In this document: in pieces, positions 18,106-27,194 of the stretch
Layout of the letters: each line of letters starts with the position of its first letter
Position numbering within the stretch: the first letter of the stretch is position 1
NCBI GenBank assembly: GCA_002412715.1
Contig: DHVP01000025.1
Span: 106,613-170,612 of the forward strand
Length of the DNA stretch: 64,000 nucleotides
Reading direction: 5' to 3'
Source of the DNA: Deltaproteobacteria bacterium UBA5205
GTDB lineage: Bacteria > Desulfobacterota > Syntrophorhabdia > Syntrophorhabdales > Syntrophorhabdaceae
Notes under the pieces: generated by a model
What the model saw: only the letters and a program-made list of their open reading frames with translations
Database searches by the model: none
Told to the model about the DNA's origin: nothing
Program-made: the position numbers and the translations under genes

Positions 18106-19326
18106 TTACACGTCGCTGCTTCGCACCCCGGACGGACGCCAGGCCGGGGAAATGACCCCGGGGCCTTCTTCCCGGGTGATTGCCGACGCTAATGTGATCG
18201 TATGTTCACCGAACTTGTCGTTGACAGCATCGACGGCTTTGGCAAGAGAGGCTTTCTTCTCCCGGCCGGTTTCCTGAAAAAGAGGCATCTGACCCCCGTC
18301 CTTTGCAAGACAGGACAGAGAAACACCGAGAAGCCGTATGCTGTTGCGCAAATGTATCCTGTCGAGGACAGCCACTGCGGAACGGTAGATTTCGCCGGTA
18401 TCATTCGTGTAGGCAGGCAAGGTGGTCTGCCTGGTAAAGGTTTTGAAATCCGCATACCTGACGGTCAGGGTAATCTTCTTCCCTTTATGGTCGTAGCGTC
18501 TCGCCCTCCGGCCTACCTTTTCGCTCAGCCTGAGAAGACAGCTCGCGATCTCTTCCCGTTTTACTATGTCTTTCGGCAGGGTGATGCTGTGGCCTATGGA
18601 TTTCGTCTCGGGCGCCGTTATCTCCACGGGCCTGTCCAGCCGTCCGTTGCCCATGTCCTTGAGACGTTCCCCCACAGTACCGAAGGTCTTTATAAGAAGG
18701 GGAAGGGACGCCCTCCCCAGCGCACCGCAGGTTGTGATACCCATGGCCCGGAGTTTTTCCTCTGTATGAGGTCCGATGCCCCATAGCTTCTTAACAGGGA
18801 GCGTTTCAAGAACGGATGCCACGGTATCCTCGGATATCCATTGGAACCCGTCGGGTTTTGCAAGGTCGCTGGCCAGCTTGGCAAGAAGGATATTCGACCC
18901 CATACCTACCGTACAGGTAATCCCCAGCTCATTCCTCACCGTATCTTTGATGGCCCCGGCAAGCCTCTCGGGACCGCCCAAAAGGTGGTGTGAGCCGGTG
19001 ATGTCGAGGAAGACTTCATCGATGGAATAGATCTCTATATCAGGGGTGTATCTCAGACAGATATCTTCCAGCTGTTTGCAGGCCCGGGTGTATTTTTTGT
19101 TATTACCTGTTACAAAGATTATGTGCGGGCACAGTTTCTTTGCCTTGTATGTGGTCATCCCCGTCTTGACCCCGAATGCCCGCGCCTCGTATGAAGAGGT
19201 CGTTATGACGGTTCTCTCTCCGGCACCGGTAACGGCTATGGGTTTACCTTTTAGGGAAGGGTTGTCCCGCTGCTCTACGGAAGCAAAGAACGCATCCATG
19301 TCGACACACGCAATGATTTGTGCCAT
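18106..19326 (-). CDS. dinB: DNA polymerase IV (Y-family, DinB)
   Basis: Error-prone translesion polymerase, 406 residues. Catalytic motifs are present: IACVDMDAFFASVEQRDNP at the start (first Asp/Glu metal ligands), SSYEARAFGVKTGM, and EIYSIDEVFLDITG (SIDE motif with the other acidic ligands). The helix-hairpin-helix region follows (LWGIGPHTEEKLRAMGITTCG), then the little finger domain. A QMPLFQE stretch near the C-terminus is a plausible beta-clamp binding peptide. No LexA-like box was identified upstream. Confidence 0.96.
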   Translation of the reverse strand: MAQIIACVDMDAFFASVEQRDNPSLKGKPIAVTGAGERTVITTSSYEARAFGVKTGMTTYKAKKLCPHIIFVTGNNKKYTRACKQLEDICLRYTPDIEIYSIDEVFLDITGSHHLLGGPERLAGAIKDTVRNELGITCTVGMGSNILLAKLASDLAKPDGFQWISEDTVASVLETLPVKKLWGIGPHTEEKLRAMGITTCGALGRASLPLLIKTFGTVGERLKDMGNGRLDRPVEITAPETKSIGHSITLPKDIVKREEIASCLLRLSEKVGRRARRYDHKGKKITLTVRYADFKTFTRQTTLPAYTNDTGEIYRSAVAVLDRIHLRNSIRLLGVSLSCLAKDGGQMPLFQETGREKKASLAKAVDAVNDKFGEHTITLASAITREEGPGVISPAWRPSGVRSSDV

Positions 19327-19695
19327 GGCTGATTATACCAGAATTTATTAGAGATTTCGAAGATAAATGGCACTCTTGTAGCTGTACGGACGACAAATAA
19401 ATTGTTCCTTTGGCGACAGACACGCCACATTATTTCTGATATTGTTATGGAGAAAAGGTGGACGTCGCGATGATGGCCGGAACCGTGATTATCTTTGCAT
19501 CGGGAATGGGGCCTGGGGATGTTCCTTAAGAAGGTAGATAGGCCGATTGGCTTTATATTTTTGTGGAAGGCAGCAAGCAAACAGGTAATGACTTTTTTAC
19601 TTTTCTACGAGGAGCGTTCCCCGGGTCCCCTCTGTTAAATCCACCGAACTGTGTTGCTGTGATCGGTGAGATAGAGGCTGCAAGCAAAGGAGGGG
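19327..19695. other. Intergenic region with element shared with 35.5 kb
   Basis: 369 bp between the divergent dinB and stress-protein genes. It contains TTTGGCGACAGACA at about 19401, closely similar to TTTTGGCGACAGACA near 35512. An AAGGAGGGG ribosome site lies immediately before the stress-protein gene. No coding region recognised. Confidence 0.4.
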
Positions 19696-20148
19696 ATGAA
19701 GATGTTAGCACCAACCAGGATTCTTGTACCAACGGATTTTTCGGAGTATTCGGACCGTGCTTTTGGGCAGGCGCTGGATATAGCACGGCAGTATCATGCG
19801 CAGGTTTTCCTGCTTCACGTTGTCCACGAGGATATTCACCGCGGGAATTTCGAGTTCACTTTTCCCGAAGAAGTAGTGCAGGGGATCAAAAATAGCGCGA
19901 TAGCCCGGGCTCATACTGGTTTCCAAAATCAGCTTGACTTCTTTCCACAGGCCAAAGAGGTGCAGGTGGTCACCAATGTTCGTCAGGGTATTCCTTACGA
20001 CGAGATACTGAAGGAGGGAAAAGAAAGAAAGATCGATCTCATAGTGATCGCATCTCTCGGCAAAACGGGACTTGCAAAATTCCTTATCGGCGGCGTGGCC
20101 CGCAACGTTCTTAAGGGTTCCATATGTCCCGTACTGCTGACGCGATGA
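19696..20148 (+). CDS. Universal stress protein (UspA family)
   Basis: 150 residues with the Usp alpha/beta fold: TRILVPTDFSEYSDRAFGQALDIARQ at the start, FLLHVV strand, GIPYDEILKEGKERKIDLIVIASLGKTGLAKFLIGGVARNVLKG. The G-2x-G-9x-G(S/T) ATP-loop is partly modified (SLGKTG...GGVA). The family senses or responds to stress; substrate not known. Start at ATG 19696 behind AGGAGGGG. It has a distant paralogue at 59197. Confidence 0.9.
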   Translation: MKMLAPTRILVPTDFSEYSDRAFGQALDIARQYHAQVFLLHVVHEDIHRGNFEFTFPEEVVQGIKNSAIARAHTGFQNQLDFFPQAKEVQVVTNVRQGIPYDEILKEGKERKIDLIVIASLGKTGLAKFLIGGVARNVLKGSICPVLLTR

Positions 20149-20273
20149 ACACGGCGGTCGAAAGAGATTTACACGGCGGTCCTCACGGAGCGACGCGGAC
20201 TGCGTGAGCCCGGGAGATCGGGTTGAAACAAGCAACCCATCCCCCGGGAGTGATGCTCTGGAAAAGTTGTTCG

Positions 20274-21053
20274 CTACTTCTTCTTGTTCGAAACTGACTT
20301 TTTATACTGGTCGGAGTATTTTTCTATCAGCCGGTCCACAGTCCCGTTACCGATCAGAACGTCAAGTTTCTTGTTGATCTCGGGAAGGTATTTTACAAAG
20401 GGTGATTTCTTGGAGATACCGATACAGAAATTTTCTACCGATGCATTGACGGGGAGATATTCAACCTTGTCTGAAATCCCGAGCCGTCGGGATTCGAAGA
20501 GGCCCGAATACATAGCGAAAATGAAGTAGTCAGCGCTTCCGTCGATAAGCTTTGAGAAGTTCTCTTCAACCTTTGCGGAACGCGTAACCGTGAGTTTTTC
20601 AGCAATAAATTTATCAAATGCCTCACCGAAGCTGTCGCCAACGGTCGTGGTGCCCTTCTTACCGACCAGATCATCCCATTTTGAATACGGGAACGCCTTG
20701 CCTTTCGCAACAAAGATCACAACGGGGTCTTTCGCGTAGGGGCTGGAGTATTCAAAGTACTTTTTTCTTTCTTCTGTCGGATAAAGACCGACGAGAACGT
20801 CAACCTTTCCCTGTTTTGCCTCTTCCTGAACCTTGTCCCAACCACCCTTGTATGGCGATTTTACCGTTACATTGAGGTCCTTGAAGAGCAGCGTGACAAG
20901 TTCGGGACCGACACCGACGATGGTGTTCTTTTCCTTCCACATGATGGGCGGATACTGGGGATGCCCGGAGGCCGTGAGCGTTTCAGCGGCCTGGGTGATA
21001 CCGGCTGACATCAGAAGGACGACGGCAAGTACGAGCAGGAGAAACTTTTTCAT
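20274..21053 (-). CDS. Extracellular solute-binding protein family 3
   Basis: About 259 residues from ATG 21053 (AGAGG upstream). Signal peptide MKKFLLLVLAVVLLMSAGITQAAE, then the typical family-3 pattern: YPPIMWKEKNTIVGVGPELVTLLFKDLN, VDVLVGLYPTEERKKYFEYSSPYAKDPVVIF, DLVGKKGTTTVGDSFG, SADYFIFAMYSG. It should bind an amino-acid-like ligand in the periplasm. No permease or ATPase gene is next to it, so it is orphan; its transport or sensing partner is unknown. Confidence 0.88.
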   Translation of the reverse strand: MKKFLLLVLAVVLLMSAGITQAAETLTASGHPQYPPIMWKEKNTIVGVGPELVTLLFKDLNVTVKSPYKGGWDKVQEEAKQGKVDVLVGLYPTEERKKYFEYSSPYAKDPVVIFVAKGKAFPYSKWDDLVGKKGTTTVGDSFGEAFDKFIAEKLTVTRSAKVEENFSKLIDGSADYFIFAMYSGLFESRRLGISDKVEYLPVNASVENFCIGISKKSPFVKYLPEINKKLDVLIGNGTVDRLIEKYSDQYKKSVSNKKK

Positions 21054-21141
21054 TCGATACCTCTTTATTAATTGGGAGTGTGCGTACGAAAGCCTGAACA
21101 TGTTATCATAAAAGAAAACGATGTTAAACACATTTTCCCGG

Positions 21142-22293
21142 CTACAACCTCTCCAGAGCGCCAGCCATACGCTCGAGGGCGTCGACAAGCATCTCCCTCG
21201 GGCATGCAAAGTTGAGCCTTGCGAATCCTTCTCCCCCCTTTCCATACTCAGCCCCATCATTGAGAGCCACCTTGCTCTCCTTGAGAAAGAAACGAAAAGG
21301 GTTCCCCGGCATCTCGGATCGGGTGCAATCGAGCCAGGCGAGATAGGTCGCCCCCATGCGCGTCATCGTGATGGAAGGCAGCTTTTCACGCACGTAGTCC
21401 ACCAGAAGATCCCTGTTGCCCGTGAGGTAGGCCAGGCACTGGTCCAGCCAGTCCTGGCCGTCCCTGAAGGCCGCCAGGGCAGCCGTCAGACCCATGATGT
21501 TTACATGTGGGATGAGTCCCTCACTGCCTCTCACCCAGGTTTTCCGAAGCGCGCGGTTCTTGATTATCGCAAAGGAACACTTCAAGCCCGCCAGGTTGAA
21601 AGTCTTGCTTGGCGACATAAAGGTAATCGTCCGATCGGCCACCTCGTCGCCAAGCGTAGCGATGGGTATATGGTGATGATCCGGGTAGAGAAGATCGCAG
21701 TGGATCTCATCGGCACAGATCAGAACATTGCGGCGTAAGCAGATATCGGCAAGCCGCTCCAATTCATCTTTTCGAAAAACTCGGCCGACAGGGTTGTGGG
21801 GATTACAGAGTACATAGATCCTGGTCCGGTCTGTGATTGCCTTCTCGAATGCATCGAAGTCGATTTCGTAGGCATCCCCCTTTTTTACCAATGGCGGATC
21901 GATCACTGCACGGCCGCGGTTCACCGGATCGGCAAGAAAGTGTGAATAGACCGGAGGCTGAACCAATACAGCATCCCCGGGGTCCGCAAAAAGTTGAAAT
22001 GCGAGATTGAGGCCCGTTACAACACCGGGTACAAAAATGATCTGTTCTCCCGGAACATCCCATCCATACAGCGTTTTGAGCCGATGCCGAATGACGCTTA
22101 TGAGCTCCTCGCCCGCTCCCCCGTACCCAAAAACCCGATGGTCCACCCGTTCATGCAGGGCTTCAACAATCGGCTCGGGAGAAACAAAATCCATATCCGC
22201 CACCCACAAGGGGGTAACGTCATTACCATACCTCCGCCATTTAATGCTATCGGTCCCTCTTCGCTCGACAACCCGATCAAAATCATATTTCAT
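21142..22293 (-). CDS. MalY/PatB family pyridoxal-phosphate C-S lyase/aminotransferase
   Basis: 383 residues of fold type I PLP enzyme. Landmarks: DFDRVVERRGTDSIKW and DVTPLWVADMDF-like start (WVADMDFVSPEPIVEAL), CNPHNPVGRVF, ADEIHCDLLYPDH, and SPSKTFNLAGLKCSF with the Schiff-base Lys. This pattern is diagnostic of MalY/PatB cystathionine beta-lyases. The likely reaction releases sulfide from cystathionine or cysteine conjugates. Monocistronic. Confidence 0.93.
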   Translation of the reverse strand: MKYDFDRVVERRGTDSIKWRRYGNDVTPLWVADMDFVSPEPIVEALHERVDHRVFGYGGAGEELISVIRHRLKTLYGWDVPGEQIIFVPGVVTGLNLAFQLFADPGDAVLVQPPVYSHFLADPVNRGRAVIDPPLVKKGDAYEIDFDAFEKAITDRTRIYVLCNPHNPVGRVFRKDELERLADICLRRNVLICADEIHCDLLYPDHHHIPIATLGDEVADRTITFMSPSKTFNLAGLKCSFAIIKNRALRKTWVRGSEGLIPHVNIMGLTAALAAFRDGQDWLDQCLAYLTGNRDLLVDYVREKLPSITMTRMGATYLAWLDCTRSEMPGNPFRFFLKESKVALNDGAEYGKGGEGFARLNFACPREMLVDALERMAGALERL

Positions 22294-22577
22294 CTTTCCA
22301 CCTCAACCGGCAAGCCCGCTTATCTCTAATCAAACTGTCTCTTCATCCCGGGAGCTGCATTAAAAGCCTCGTTGCGCAACTCTATCATTTTTCGAGTCTT
22401 TTTTGAAAGGTACCAGTGTGAAGCGGCAGTGCCGTCATTTCCCTGCAAGATTTGCCAAATTATGGTACTTATTCCGCACCAGATCAATCACTTTCCATCC
22501 CCACCCCGCGGTATCTGCGGGACATTCGCGAGAAATTAAAGAGTTCCATCACTTTTCCCCGGACATGGGGCGAAAGC
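22294..22577. other. Intergenic region, nothing recognised
   Basis: 284 bp between the PLP-enzyme start and the GlgX stop. No gene or structured element was recognised. Confidence 0.4.
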
Positions 22578-24668
22578 TTAGCCGGGAGAACATAACGATT
22601 CTTTGACGTGAGAGAAGAGGAAGGCTATGGAATGGGGGCGCAGGCGATATGTTTCGCCTGAGATTCGAGGGGCCTGACTCCACCGGCAAAAGTCGTCGGG
22701 AGATTCAAGGGACGTGTCGATCAGTCTCTGCCAGGGGCCTTTCCCGGCTTCCGACGCCAGCGGCAGTTCAAATTCAAGGGGCTCCCGGTAGCTGTTCAGC
22801 ATCAGGTGGAATACGAGATTGGCTGCGGCCCAAACCGTTACCGCGAGACTGTGGGAGTCGTACCTCCAGTCGGGCTGGTCGAGCTTTACCCCGTGCCAGT
22901 CGAAACAGGCATCGCGAAGCAGCTCATTGAGGCTCATCCAGCGTGGAGTCTTTCCATACTGCCGGGAAAGTCGAAATTGAACGAGGCTGCGTGTGAAGCG
23001 ATATATATCGGCGTGCTTTTCCAGAAGAGACCAGTCGAACCAGCTCGTTTCATTGTCCTGGCAGTAAGCGTTGTTGTTGCCGTACCGGGTGAGGCGTACC
23101 TCGTCGCCCATGGCGAGCATCGGCGTCCCGACGGCCATGAGGGTGATCGTCAGAAAATTTTTGACCTGGCGATTGCGAAGTTCCTCGATGGCAGGGTCGT
23201 CGCCGGGCCCTTCAATGCCGCAGTTCCAGCTCAGATTGTAGTCTGTGCCGTCATTGTTGTCTTCACCGTTTGCCTCGTTGTGCTTGCGGTTATAAGACAC
23301 GAGGTCGTTGAGGGTAAAACCGTCATGACAGGTCACGAAGTTGACGCTCTTTTCGGGTTCCCGCTCCTCGTGCCCGTAGATATCGGGGCTTCCCATCAGG
23401 CGCTGGGCAAGCCGCGTAACGGTGCTGTTGTCACCCTTGAGAAAGGCCCGCACATCGTCCCGGAACTTGCCGTTCCATTCCTTCCAGTTGTCGCCGACGA
23501 AGCTGCCTACCTGGTAGAGCCCTGCCGCATCCCATGCCTCGGCAATGAGCTTGACCCCGGCGAGGACAGGGTCCGACTCGATATCCCACAACACAGGCGG
23601 ATTCTCCATCGGCCGGCCGGATTCATCACGGGAGAGGATGGAGGCGAGATCGAAACGGAAGCCGTCTACGTGCATCTTTTCAACCCAGAAGTGAAGGCTG
23701 TCGATAATCATTCTGCGAACGATGGGCTGATTGGCGTTCAAGGTGTTGCCGGTGCCCGTGTAATCCGCGAAGCATGCCCTGTCATTATCGAGGACGTAAT
23801 AGACGCTGTTCTCGAAGCCCCGGAAACAGATAGTGGGGCCCATGTGGTTGCCTTCCGCCGAATGATTGTAAACGACATCGAGTATGACCTCTATACCGGC
23901 CGCATGGAGGGCCTTCACCATGTCGCGGAATTCGTCCAGGGGGCCAAGAGGGTCTTTCCTTAAGCTGTACCGGCTGTGAGGCGCGAAAAACGACACGGGG
24001 GCGTAACCCCAGTAATTTGTCCGGCCCGCCGGAGCATCCTGCTCGTCGAACTGAAACACGGGCAGGAGTTCGACGGCGGTAACACCCAGTTCCTTCAGAT
24101 AGGGGATCTTTTCTGTCAGCCCCGCGTAAGTGCCGCGTTTTTCGATGGCGACCCCGGAATTGGGATTTCTCGTGAGCCCTGCCACGTGCGTCTCGTAGAT
24201 CACCGTCGCGGAGAAGGGGTGCATGAGAAGCGTATCGCCTTCCCAGTCGTAATCATCGAGGTCCGCCACCACGCTTTTCATGGCCACCGCCGCGTTGTCG
24301 CCCTGCTCCGAGGCGGCCCTGCGACTGTAATTTTCGGGTACCGCCACCGCCTTTCCATAAGGGTCGAGAAGCACCTTGCCGGCATCGAACCGCAAACCCC
24401 GTTCAGGTTCGAATGGGCCGTGGACACGCCAGCCGTAGATCTGTCCGGCTGTCAGGCCGGGAATGAAGGTGTGCCAGTAATGATAGGTGCGATTACGCTC
24501 GGGATCAAGCCCGATCACGCGCCGCGGTACCGCATCGTCAACGTGTTCGAAGAGGAGCAGCTCCACCACGGCGGCGTTTTTTGAGAAGACACTGAAATTC
24601 ACCCCGTCCTTGTACACGGTGGGGCCAAGAGGAAAACATTTGCTTTCGAAAGGATTCATCGTTTTCAT
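22578..24668 (-). CDS. glgX: Glycogen debranching enzyme GlgX
   Basis: Isoamylase-type hydrolase of alpha-1,6 branches in glycogen, 696 residues. N-terminal CBM48 (FPLGPTVYKDGVNFSVFSKNA), then the GH13 barrel: DVVYNHSAEGNHMGPT, MHVDGFRFDLASIL (nucleophile Asp), LIAEAWDAAGLYQVG (acid/base Glu), VNFVTCHDGFTLNDLVSYN. The SWNCGIEGP and NDGTDYN stretches are characteristic of GlgX. The start is ATG 24668 or 24659 (MNPFESKC). No other glycogen gene is adjacent. Confidence 0.95.
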   Translation of the reverse strand: MKTMNPFESKCFPLGPTVYKDGVNFSVFSKNAAVVELLLFEHVDDAVPRRVIGLDPERNRTYHYWHTFIPGLTAGQIYGWRVHGPFEPERGLRFDAGKVLLDPYGKAVAVPENYSRRAASEQGDNAAVAMKSVVADLDDYDWEGDTLLMHPFSATVIYETHVAGLTRNPNSGVAIEKRGTYAGLTEKIPYLKELGVTAVELLPVFQFDEQDAPAGRTNYWGYAPVSFFAPHSRYSLRKDPLGPLDEFRDMVKALHAAGIEVILDVVYNHSAEGNHMGPTICFRGFENSVYYVLDNDRACFADYTGTGNTLNANQPIVRRMIIDSLHFWVEKMHVDGFRFDLASILSRDESGRPMENPPVLWDIESDPVLAGVKLIAEAWDAAGLYQVGSFVGDNWKEWNGKFRDDVRAFLKGDNSTVTRLAQRLMGSPDIYGHEEREPEKSVNFVTCHDGFTLNDLVSYNRKHNEANGEDNNDGTDYNLSWNCGIEGPGDDPAIEELRNRQVKNFLTITLMAVGTPMLAMGDEVRLTRYGNNNAYCQDNETSWFDWSLLEKHADIYRFTRSLVQFRLSRQYGKTPRWMSLNELLRDACFDWHGVKLDQPDWRYDSHSLAVTVWAAANLVFHLMLNSYREPLEFELPLASEAGKGPWQRLIDTSLESPDDFCRWSQAPRISGETYRLRPHSIAFLFSHVKESLCSPG

Positions 24669-24849
24669 CTAACATCCTGGTATCGATATGGCCGTTAAAG
24701 CATGCGGCGCTCCCGGGACTGTCCCTGCCTCCACCGCAATGATTATACATTTGTATCCTACTGCTGTCCAAAATAATCCATTTCCCATACTGTTTTCTTT
24801 ATAAAACAATGATTCAGGACAGGTAAATCCCGCATTTCAAAACCAGGTT

Positions 24850-25405
24850 GTGCCTTATCTCGCAGTCAAAGGTCAACCTCTTCCCGTACAGCCTTCACAT
24901 CCGTTTTCTGCATTCCACAACGTTATTAGTGTAGCCCGGCTGGCCAAGGGGTCCTATTTTAATTCCCTGGTCTTCAGGAACCAGCCCCCCCACAGTGGAA
25001 GAAGTCGCGTGCTTCGCACGAAGGCCGACATATATCTCCTGCGAATGGGCCATGAACTACCACGGTCTGTTGCTCCAGGTCCCCTTGACATGCACGGCAA
25101 TCACGCTGCATTCCACCTATGGCACACGCAACAGAATCACGTACGGGAACCGCGTCATCGAGTACTCCTCGATCACCAACAGGCTATTCTTCGGGTTCGA
25201 CACAACGGACGGTGTAAGCATCGCCGCTGCCGAGAAGGCCCTTCTCGATGCCGTGTACCTCAGAAAATATATTCCCTTCAAGGACGAACTGGAGACGGAT
25301 GTTATTGACCCCATGAAGCTCAGGGAAATGGCGGCACCCTTCCCTTCCACGACGCGGGACATGGCGCTTTCATTGACCTTTAAAAACAAGCCGAAAACAG
25401 GTTAA
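24850..25405 (+). pseudogene. AbiEi-type antitoxin, frameshifted at a C7 tract
   Basis: The downstream frame (25005-25400) shows RPTYISCEWAMNYHGLLLQV, RLFFGF and AAAEKALLDAVYLRKYI, the pattern of AbiEi (type IV antitoxin) proteins. The upstream part (RLAKGSYFNSLVFRNQPP) lies in another frame. The two join cleanly if one C is removed from the seven-C run at 24985-24991 (giving RNQPPTVEEVACF). The N-terminal winged helix is poorly preserved. No AbiEii nucleotidyltransferase follows, so the antitoxin is an orphan. It could be a pseudogene or a sequencing error in the C tract. Confidence 0.6.
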
Positions 25406-25450
25406 TCCCGGGGGAATTCCACTTCCGGGAAGAACGCACGAAACATTCCC

Positions 25451-25855
25451 TTAGACCAGGGGTATGTCTTTCGGTGGTGCCGTGAAGGAGTATAGGGTTG
25501 CCACGGCCTCGGTGAAATAAAACGTCACGAATGTCTCGTCGTCCGCCCCTTTCGGATAGACCTTGAGAAGGTTCGCGGACTCCGCGAATGCCTGAACCTT
25601 GGCCTCCCTGGTGTCGTCAAACACTATCCGCCCCCGTACTCTCATCCATGTCCCGTCATTTCCCATATCGGAAATCTCGATTTCAGGGTTCTGGGACAAC
25701 TGCTTGTACACATTTTTTGTTTTGTTCGTGCAGAAATACAATGCACCGTTTCTTTTCATGCTGAAACCAAAGGGGCGGACCCGGGCCTTCGTGCCTTCAA
25801 CGGTGGCAATATGAAAAACAGGATTTGCTTTCAGATACTCAATGACGGTAGTCAT
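25451..25855 (-). CDS. Pyridoxamine 5'-phosphate oxidase family protein
   Basis: 134 residues of split-barrel flavoprotein type: EYLKANPVFHIATVEGTKARVRPFGF, GALYFCTNKTKNVYKQLSQNPEIEISDMGNDGTWMRVRGRIVF. This is the short 'general stress/FMN-binding' subgroup, not the vitamin B6 enzyme itself. The flavin or F420 cofactor cannot be decided. AGGAGGTCGTT precedes ATG 25855. Monocistronic. Confidence 0.88.
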   Translation of the reverse strand: MTTVIEYLKANPVFHIATVEGTKARVRPFGFSMKRNGALYFCTNKTKNVYKQLSQNPEIEISDMGNDGTWMRVRGRIVFDDTREAKVQAFAESANLLKVYPKGADDETFVTFYFTEAVATLYSFTAPPKDIPLV

Positions 25856-25985
25856 AACGACCTCCTAAAAAGTGATGTTGATGTACTCCTGATCTGATAT
25901 TACAATCAACCGCATGGAACGGTCAATACCTACAAAGTGACAGGACAGGGCAATTTACTCAGCAAGCCATCCCGGCATCGAAGAA

Positions 25986-27032
25986 TCACAGGTTTTCAAA
26001 GATGGCCTGCACGCGGGTGATATTATAGGAATGGCACGCCTGAAGGATCACGTCGATAACCGCCTGCGGCCTGAATCGCTCGATCATGGCACCGATCACA
26101 TCAATACGACGCTGGTTTGGTGTCATACAGGAACAGGGGATCGTGAGGTACGCCCGGGCCAGGGATGAGATGGGATCACCCGTGTTTTCATCGATGGTGA
26201 CCGAATACCGTTTCATGCCGCTGCATGCCTCCATTGCGACGATAACGCCTCCCGCTTCCTCGATAACCTTGAAGATCTTATTGGCATCTCCACCAACGGG
26301 ACAACCGCTGACGAGAACACGGGGAGAGAGGCTGGTGCCGACAAAATCCCCGTCATCGCGGCGTTTTTCGAGTTTCACCGCAAGCCCTTCCAGCGTCGCC
26401 TGCAGCTCATCGCCATTCGACACATATTCGACACCAAACAGATCGTACAATTCACTCCAACTCAGCAAAGGAGGAGAATGCTCCACGTATTTGAAAAAAT
26501 CGTTCATGAGCCGGTTCTTTCGATTCGTCTCCCTGATCTCGAACTCGATACTGTCATCGGTCAGTTCTTTGCCGAAAGTCTTCTCAAGAAAGGTCTTTAG
26601 CTTACGCACCATTGTCGTCCATGTGAAAAGCGCTTCCGGTTCATCGGGTTCCTGGGGAAGGTCCATGATATGGGTCGGTTTGATATGCCGAATAAGTTCA
26701 AACATCTTCTTCTTGCCGTCACAGGTCGTTTCCCCGATGATAGCTTCCGAGAGAGCGTAAAAGGGGCACGTGTCGGTTTTGATGAATCCGAAGCTGGATT
26801 TGATAAGGGGGCAGAGATTACCGGGCAAAACTGTCTCGGCTTCCTCTATAGTTTTCCGCGAAAAAGCGCACAAACAGGCGGGGACAGCACCTATTGCACG
26901 AACGAGCTCCAGGGGCGCATAGGCGCAATATATCCCAACAACAGGCAATCCAATGCTTCTTTTCCAGATGATAGAATCGAGGATCCTTTCATTCGGGTTG
27001 TTTGCGAATCGATCATTGATAAGCGGATCCAT
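25986..27032 (-). CDS. Double-cubane-cluster type 2-hydroxyacyl-CoA dehydratase D-like protein
   Basis: 348 residues of the HgdB/HgdC-like family whose members use two [4Fe-4S] cubanes for low-potential reduction. Cys are at about 74, 89, 104, 244, 270, 300, 302 and 333, within LCPLIKSSFGF, DTCPFY, VSGCPVGGDANK, EACSGMKRY, CSCMTPNQRR and QACHSYN. The family usually continues about 40 residues past the QxCH motif with a conserved acidic segment (ETDYS-type) and a final helix. Here it stops at VQAIFENL, so the C-terminus appears lost. It is probably co-transcribed after the TusA-like gene (12 bp after the small gene upstream). An activating ATPase is not adjacent. Confidence 0.8.
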   Translation of the reverse strand: MDPLINDRFANNPNERILDSIIWKRSIGLPVVGIYCAYAPLELVRAIGAVPACLCAFSRKTIEEAETVLPGNLCPLIKSSFGFIKTDTCPFYALSEAIIGETTCDGKKKMFELIRHIKPTHIMDLPQEPDEPEALFTWTTMVRKLKTFLEKTFGKELTDDSIEFEIRETNRKNRLMNDFFKYVEHSPPLLSWSELYDLFGVEYVSNGDELQATLEGLAVKLEKRRDDGDFVGTSLSPRVLVSGCPVGGDANKIFKVIEEAGGVIVAMEACSGMKRYSVTIDENTGDPISSLARAYLTIPCSCMTPNQRRIDVIGAMIERFRPQAVIDVILQACHSYNITRVQAIFENL

Positions 27033-27044
27033 ACCCGGCAGTTC

Positions 27045-27194
27045 TCACGCGGCTTCTTTCTTTACAATACGGGCAAGGACAGACCGTGCGCCCGGAAATC
27101 CGGTAACGGGATCAAGTTTTTCGTCATCGATAAGTTCGTTCGCATTTGCTCCACCCCAACCATGTTCCAGGATCGTGTTCGAGGGAAGCGTCAC
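27045..27194 (-). CDS. 49-residue molybdopterin-oxidoreductase-like C-terminal tail
   Basis: GTG 27194 overlaps the TGA of the TusA-like gene in the four bases GTGA, as in translationally coupled genes. The peptide includes ILEHGWGGANANELIDDEKL and DPVTGFPGARSVLARIVKK. This reads like the last about 50 residues of a molybdopterin (DMSO reductase family) enzyme (ANAN.L.DD..DP.SG.P). No upstream molybdenum-binding domains exist here, so I infer a deletion or an independently expressed tail. Identification is from pattern memory, with moderate certainty. Confidence 0.45.
   Translation of the reverse strand: MTLPSNTILEHGWGGANANELIDDEKLDPVTGFPGARSVLARIVKKEAA

Noticed and set aside
24850..25308. 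A long plus-strand frame starting at GTG 24850 as an intact gene
   Set aside because: Only its first part, up to the C7 tract, could be coding; beyond it the AbiEi pattern is in another frame.
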